Positions 62,545-64,000 of a stretch of DNA of 64,000 nucleotides are shown piece by piece (position 1 is the stretch's first letter; each line of letters opens with the position of its first letter). Origin of the DNA: Nocardia jejuensis NBRC 103114 (GTDB lineage Bacteria > Actinomycetota > Actinomycetes > Mycobacteriales > Mycobacteriaceae); assembly GCF_001613145.1 (NCBI RefSeq), contig NZ_BDBU01000013.1:62001-126000 (forward strand), in the 5' to 3' direction. The notes beneath the pieces are model-generated. The model saw only the letters and a list, made by a program, of their open reading frames with translations, was not told the origin of the DNA and did not search any database. The translations under genes were made by a program, and so were the position numbers.

Positions 62545-64000
62545 TTGCGCATCCGAACCGCGATGTCACCGGAGGTGGGGGTTCCGGTGTTCGGGCGTTG
62601 TCGCCCGGTGACGCGGTCCGCGGCCAGTCGTCCGGAGAGCAGGACCGGCGGGATTCCCACCCCGGGAACGGTCGATCCGCCGGCGAGGACAGCGTTCCCG
62701 ATCCCGCGAATCATATTGGCGGGCCGGAAAGGACCGGTCTGAGCGAAGGTGTGCGCCAGCGCGAACGGGCTGCCCGCCAGCATGTCCTGACGAGCCCAGT
62801 CCGCGGGCGTGATCACCCGAAGTACCTCCGCATCCCTGAGTTCCGCGCCGAGGCGTCGGCGCGCGAGTTCGAGAATCTCGCCCGCGTACTCGGAACCCGT
62901 ACGGTCCCAATCGATCTCACCCCGTTCGAGGTTGGGCACCGGTGCGAGCACATACAGCAGATCCCGGCCCGCGGGGGCCAAGCCCGGATCCCCCGCCGTG
63001 GCACGCGTGACCAGCAGTGACGGGTCGGACATCACCCGTCCCTGCTCGATGATCTCGGCGAACGCGGTGTGCCAGGCCTCCCCGAACAGCAGACTGTGAT
63101 GCGGAATTCGCGCATCCCGCTCGCACGCGACGTGCAGCACCACCGCCGACGGCGCCGGCCGCACCGCGAGCGGTCGGCGAGAACGGTGACCGAGCAGCTC
63201 GTAGGCGCGATGCCGCTCGGTCGTCAACACCACCGCGTCACAAGCGATTCGCTCCCCGCGCGCGGTGTGCACCGCGACCACACGCCCCGCCGAGCGCTCG
63301 AGCTCGGTCACCGCGCAGTCGTATCGAAAGTCCACGCCCGCGGCCTCGGCGGCCGCCGCGAGTGCGTCGGGCACCGCGCGCATCCCGCCGCGCGGAAAAT
63401 AGACGCCGGACATGGTGTCCATGTGGGCGATCACCGCATAGGCCGCCAGCGCCCGGTCGGGTGCGACACCGGCGTACAGCGATTGAAAGGTGAACACCCG
63501 GCGCAGCAACGGGTCGGTGATGAATTCACCGACTTTGCGATCCCAGCGCCGGAACCCGCCCAGCGCCGTGAGTCCGGCCAGCGCCGGCAACGACATCGAC
63601 AGCGGGGAGTCGAAGTTCGCGGCGACGAACCGATCGAACTCCGTCTCGAACAGCCGCGCCAGCCACTCGCGCAGCCTGCGATAGCCCACCGCCTGCTCGA
63701 CGCCCGCGAAATCGGTGATCGAGCGCGCCATCCGTTCTTCGTCACTGTGCACGTCCAGCGTGCGCCCGTCCGCGAACCGCGCCCGGTAGGCGGGGTCGAC
63801 CGGCACGAGATCCAGACGATCGGTCATCCGCTCCCCTACCGCGGCGAAGACCTCCTCGAGGAGCCCCGGCATCGTCAGGACCGTCGGGCCCGTATCGATG
63901 CGGTACCCGCCCAGGTCGAGTCGTCCCATCCGGCCCCCGGGTACCGGCTCTCGCTCGAGCACCGTCACCGATCGGCCCCGGCCGGCCAGGTGCGTCGCGG
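62541..64000 (-). CDS. crtI: Phytoene desaturase CrtI (5' end outside window)
   Basis: This is the greater part of a CrtI-type desaturase that converts phytoene to lycopene with FAD. It includes GGRMGRLDLGGYRIDTGPTV, FTFQSLYAGVAPDRALAAYA, GVYFPRGGMRAVPDALAAAA and the C-terminal AVLAGGSTVPGVGIPPVLLS. The frame continues without a stop past GTG 63968 to the last base (THLAGRGRSVTVLE), which is the expected sequence after the N-terminal dinucleotide-binding glycines. The true start is therefore beyond 64000. It is the first visible gene of the operon. Confidence 0.93.
   Translation of the reverse strand, partial: ATHLAGRGRSVTVLEREPVPGGRMGRLDLGGYRIDTGPTVLTMPGLLEEVFAAVGERMTDRLDLVPVDPAYRARFADGRTLDVHSDEERMARSITDFAGVEQAVGYRRLREWLARLFETEFDRFVAANFDSPLSMSLPALAGLTALGGFRRWDRKVGEFITDPLLRRVFTFQSLYAGVAPDRALAAYAVIAHMDTMSGVYFPRGGMRAVPDALAAAAEAAGVDFRYDCAVTELERSAGRVVAVHTARGERIACDAVVLTTERHRAYELLGHRSRRPLAVRPAPSAVVLHVACERDARIPHHSLLFGEAWHTAFAEIIEQGRVMSDPSLLVTRATAGDPGLAPAGRDLLYVLAPVPNLERGEIDWDRTGSEYAGEILELARRRLGAELRDAEVLRVITPADWARQDMLAGSPFALAHTFAQTGPFRPANMIRGIGNAVLAGGSTVPGVGIPPVLLSGRLAADRVTGRQRPNTGTPTSGDIAVRMRK

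Overview
This window is a GC-rich actinobacterial chromosome segment. The best fit is Nocardia or a close relative in Mycobacteriales. The case rests on several landmarks: a DUF1295-sigK-rskA block ordered as I recall it from Mycobacterium tuberculosis; a furA-katG pair; a complete mce operon (two YrbE permeases, six Mce proteins, one Mce-associated protein); Rv1733c-like and EspR-like proteins; an F420-type LLM oxidoreductase; a latex clearing protein; and a carotenoid operon with a split lycopene cyclase. No rRNA, tRNA, CRISPR array, transposase or prophage gene was seen. The assignment comes from gene content, not from a marker search.

Layout. 1-5.7 kb: the tail of a DUF1295 membrane enzyme, sigma factor K with its membrane anti-sigma factor, a quinone oxidoreductase, a second sigma factor with a SnoaL-like tail and a methyltransferase. 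5.8-12.7 kb: a TetR regulator, a P-loop protein, a fatty acid desaturase, an alpha/beta hydrolase-fold protein without its catalytic serine and histidine, a KhtT/KhtU-type cation antiporter pair, and a NarI-like membrane protein that lacks all four heme-ligand histidines. 12.7-25 kb: a large LuxR-type ATPase regulator, small stress proteins, a glutamate-synthase-like flavoprotein, a pyruvate-oxidase-like enzyme coupled to an LLM oxidoreductase, and an ABC-F ribosome-protection ATPase divergent from a TetR. 25-33 kb: furA-katG, SRPBCC and nitronate monooxygenase-like proteins, an Rv1733c-like protein, and an amidohydrolase-TetR pair behind a promoter with an 18-bp palindromic operator.

33.2-52 kb is the most striking part. 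A Tat-exported rubber oxygenase (lcp) with its neighbouring TetR gene is followed by two more DUF2236 (MpaB-like) oxygenases, an acyl-CoA synthetase, an SRPBCC protein, a small membrane gene interrupted by an in-frame TAG, a whole mce import operon and a regulator carrying two TetR DNA-binding domains. Read together this looks like a locus that cleaves polyisoprene outside the cell, imports the hydrophobic fragments and activates them for beta-oxidation. That integration is inference.

52-58 kb holds small membrane, BON-domain and hypothetical proteins, a STAS-HATPase fusion and a MerR regulator with a probable B12-binding, LitR/CarH-like domain. 58.2-64 kb is a tightly overlapping carotenoid operon on the minus strand (crtI, crtB, two lycopene cyclase subunits, crtU-like, Rieske DUF5914) that runs off the right edge. 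It should make an aromatic carotenoid, perhaps under light control through the MerR regulator. Short tandem duplications sit at or just after several stop codons, and a 22-bp tandem array lies between two convergent genes.
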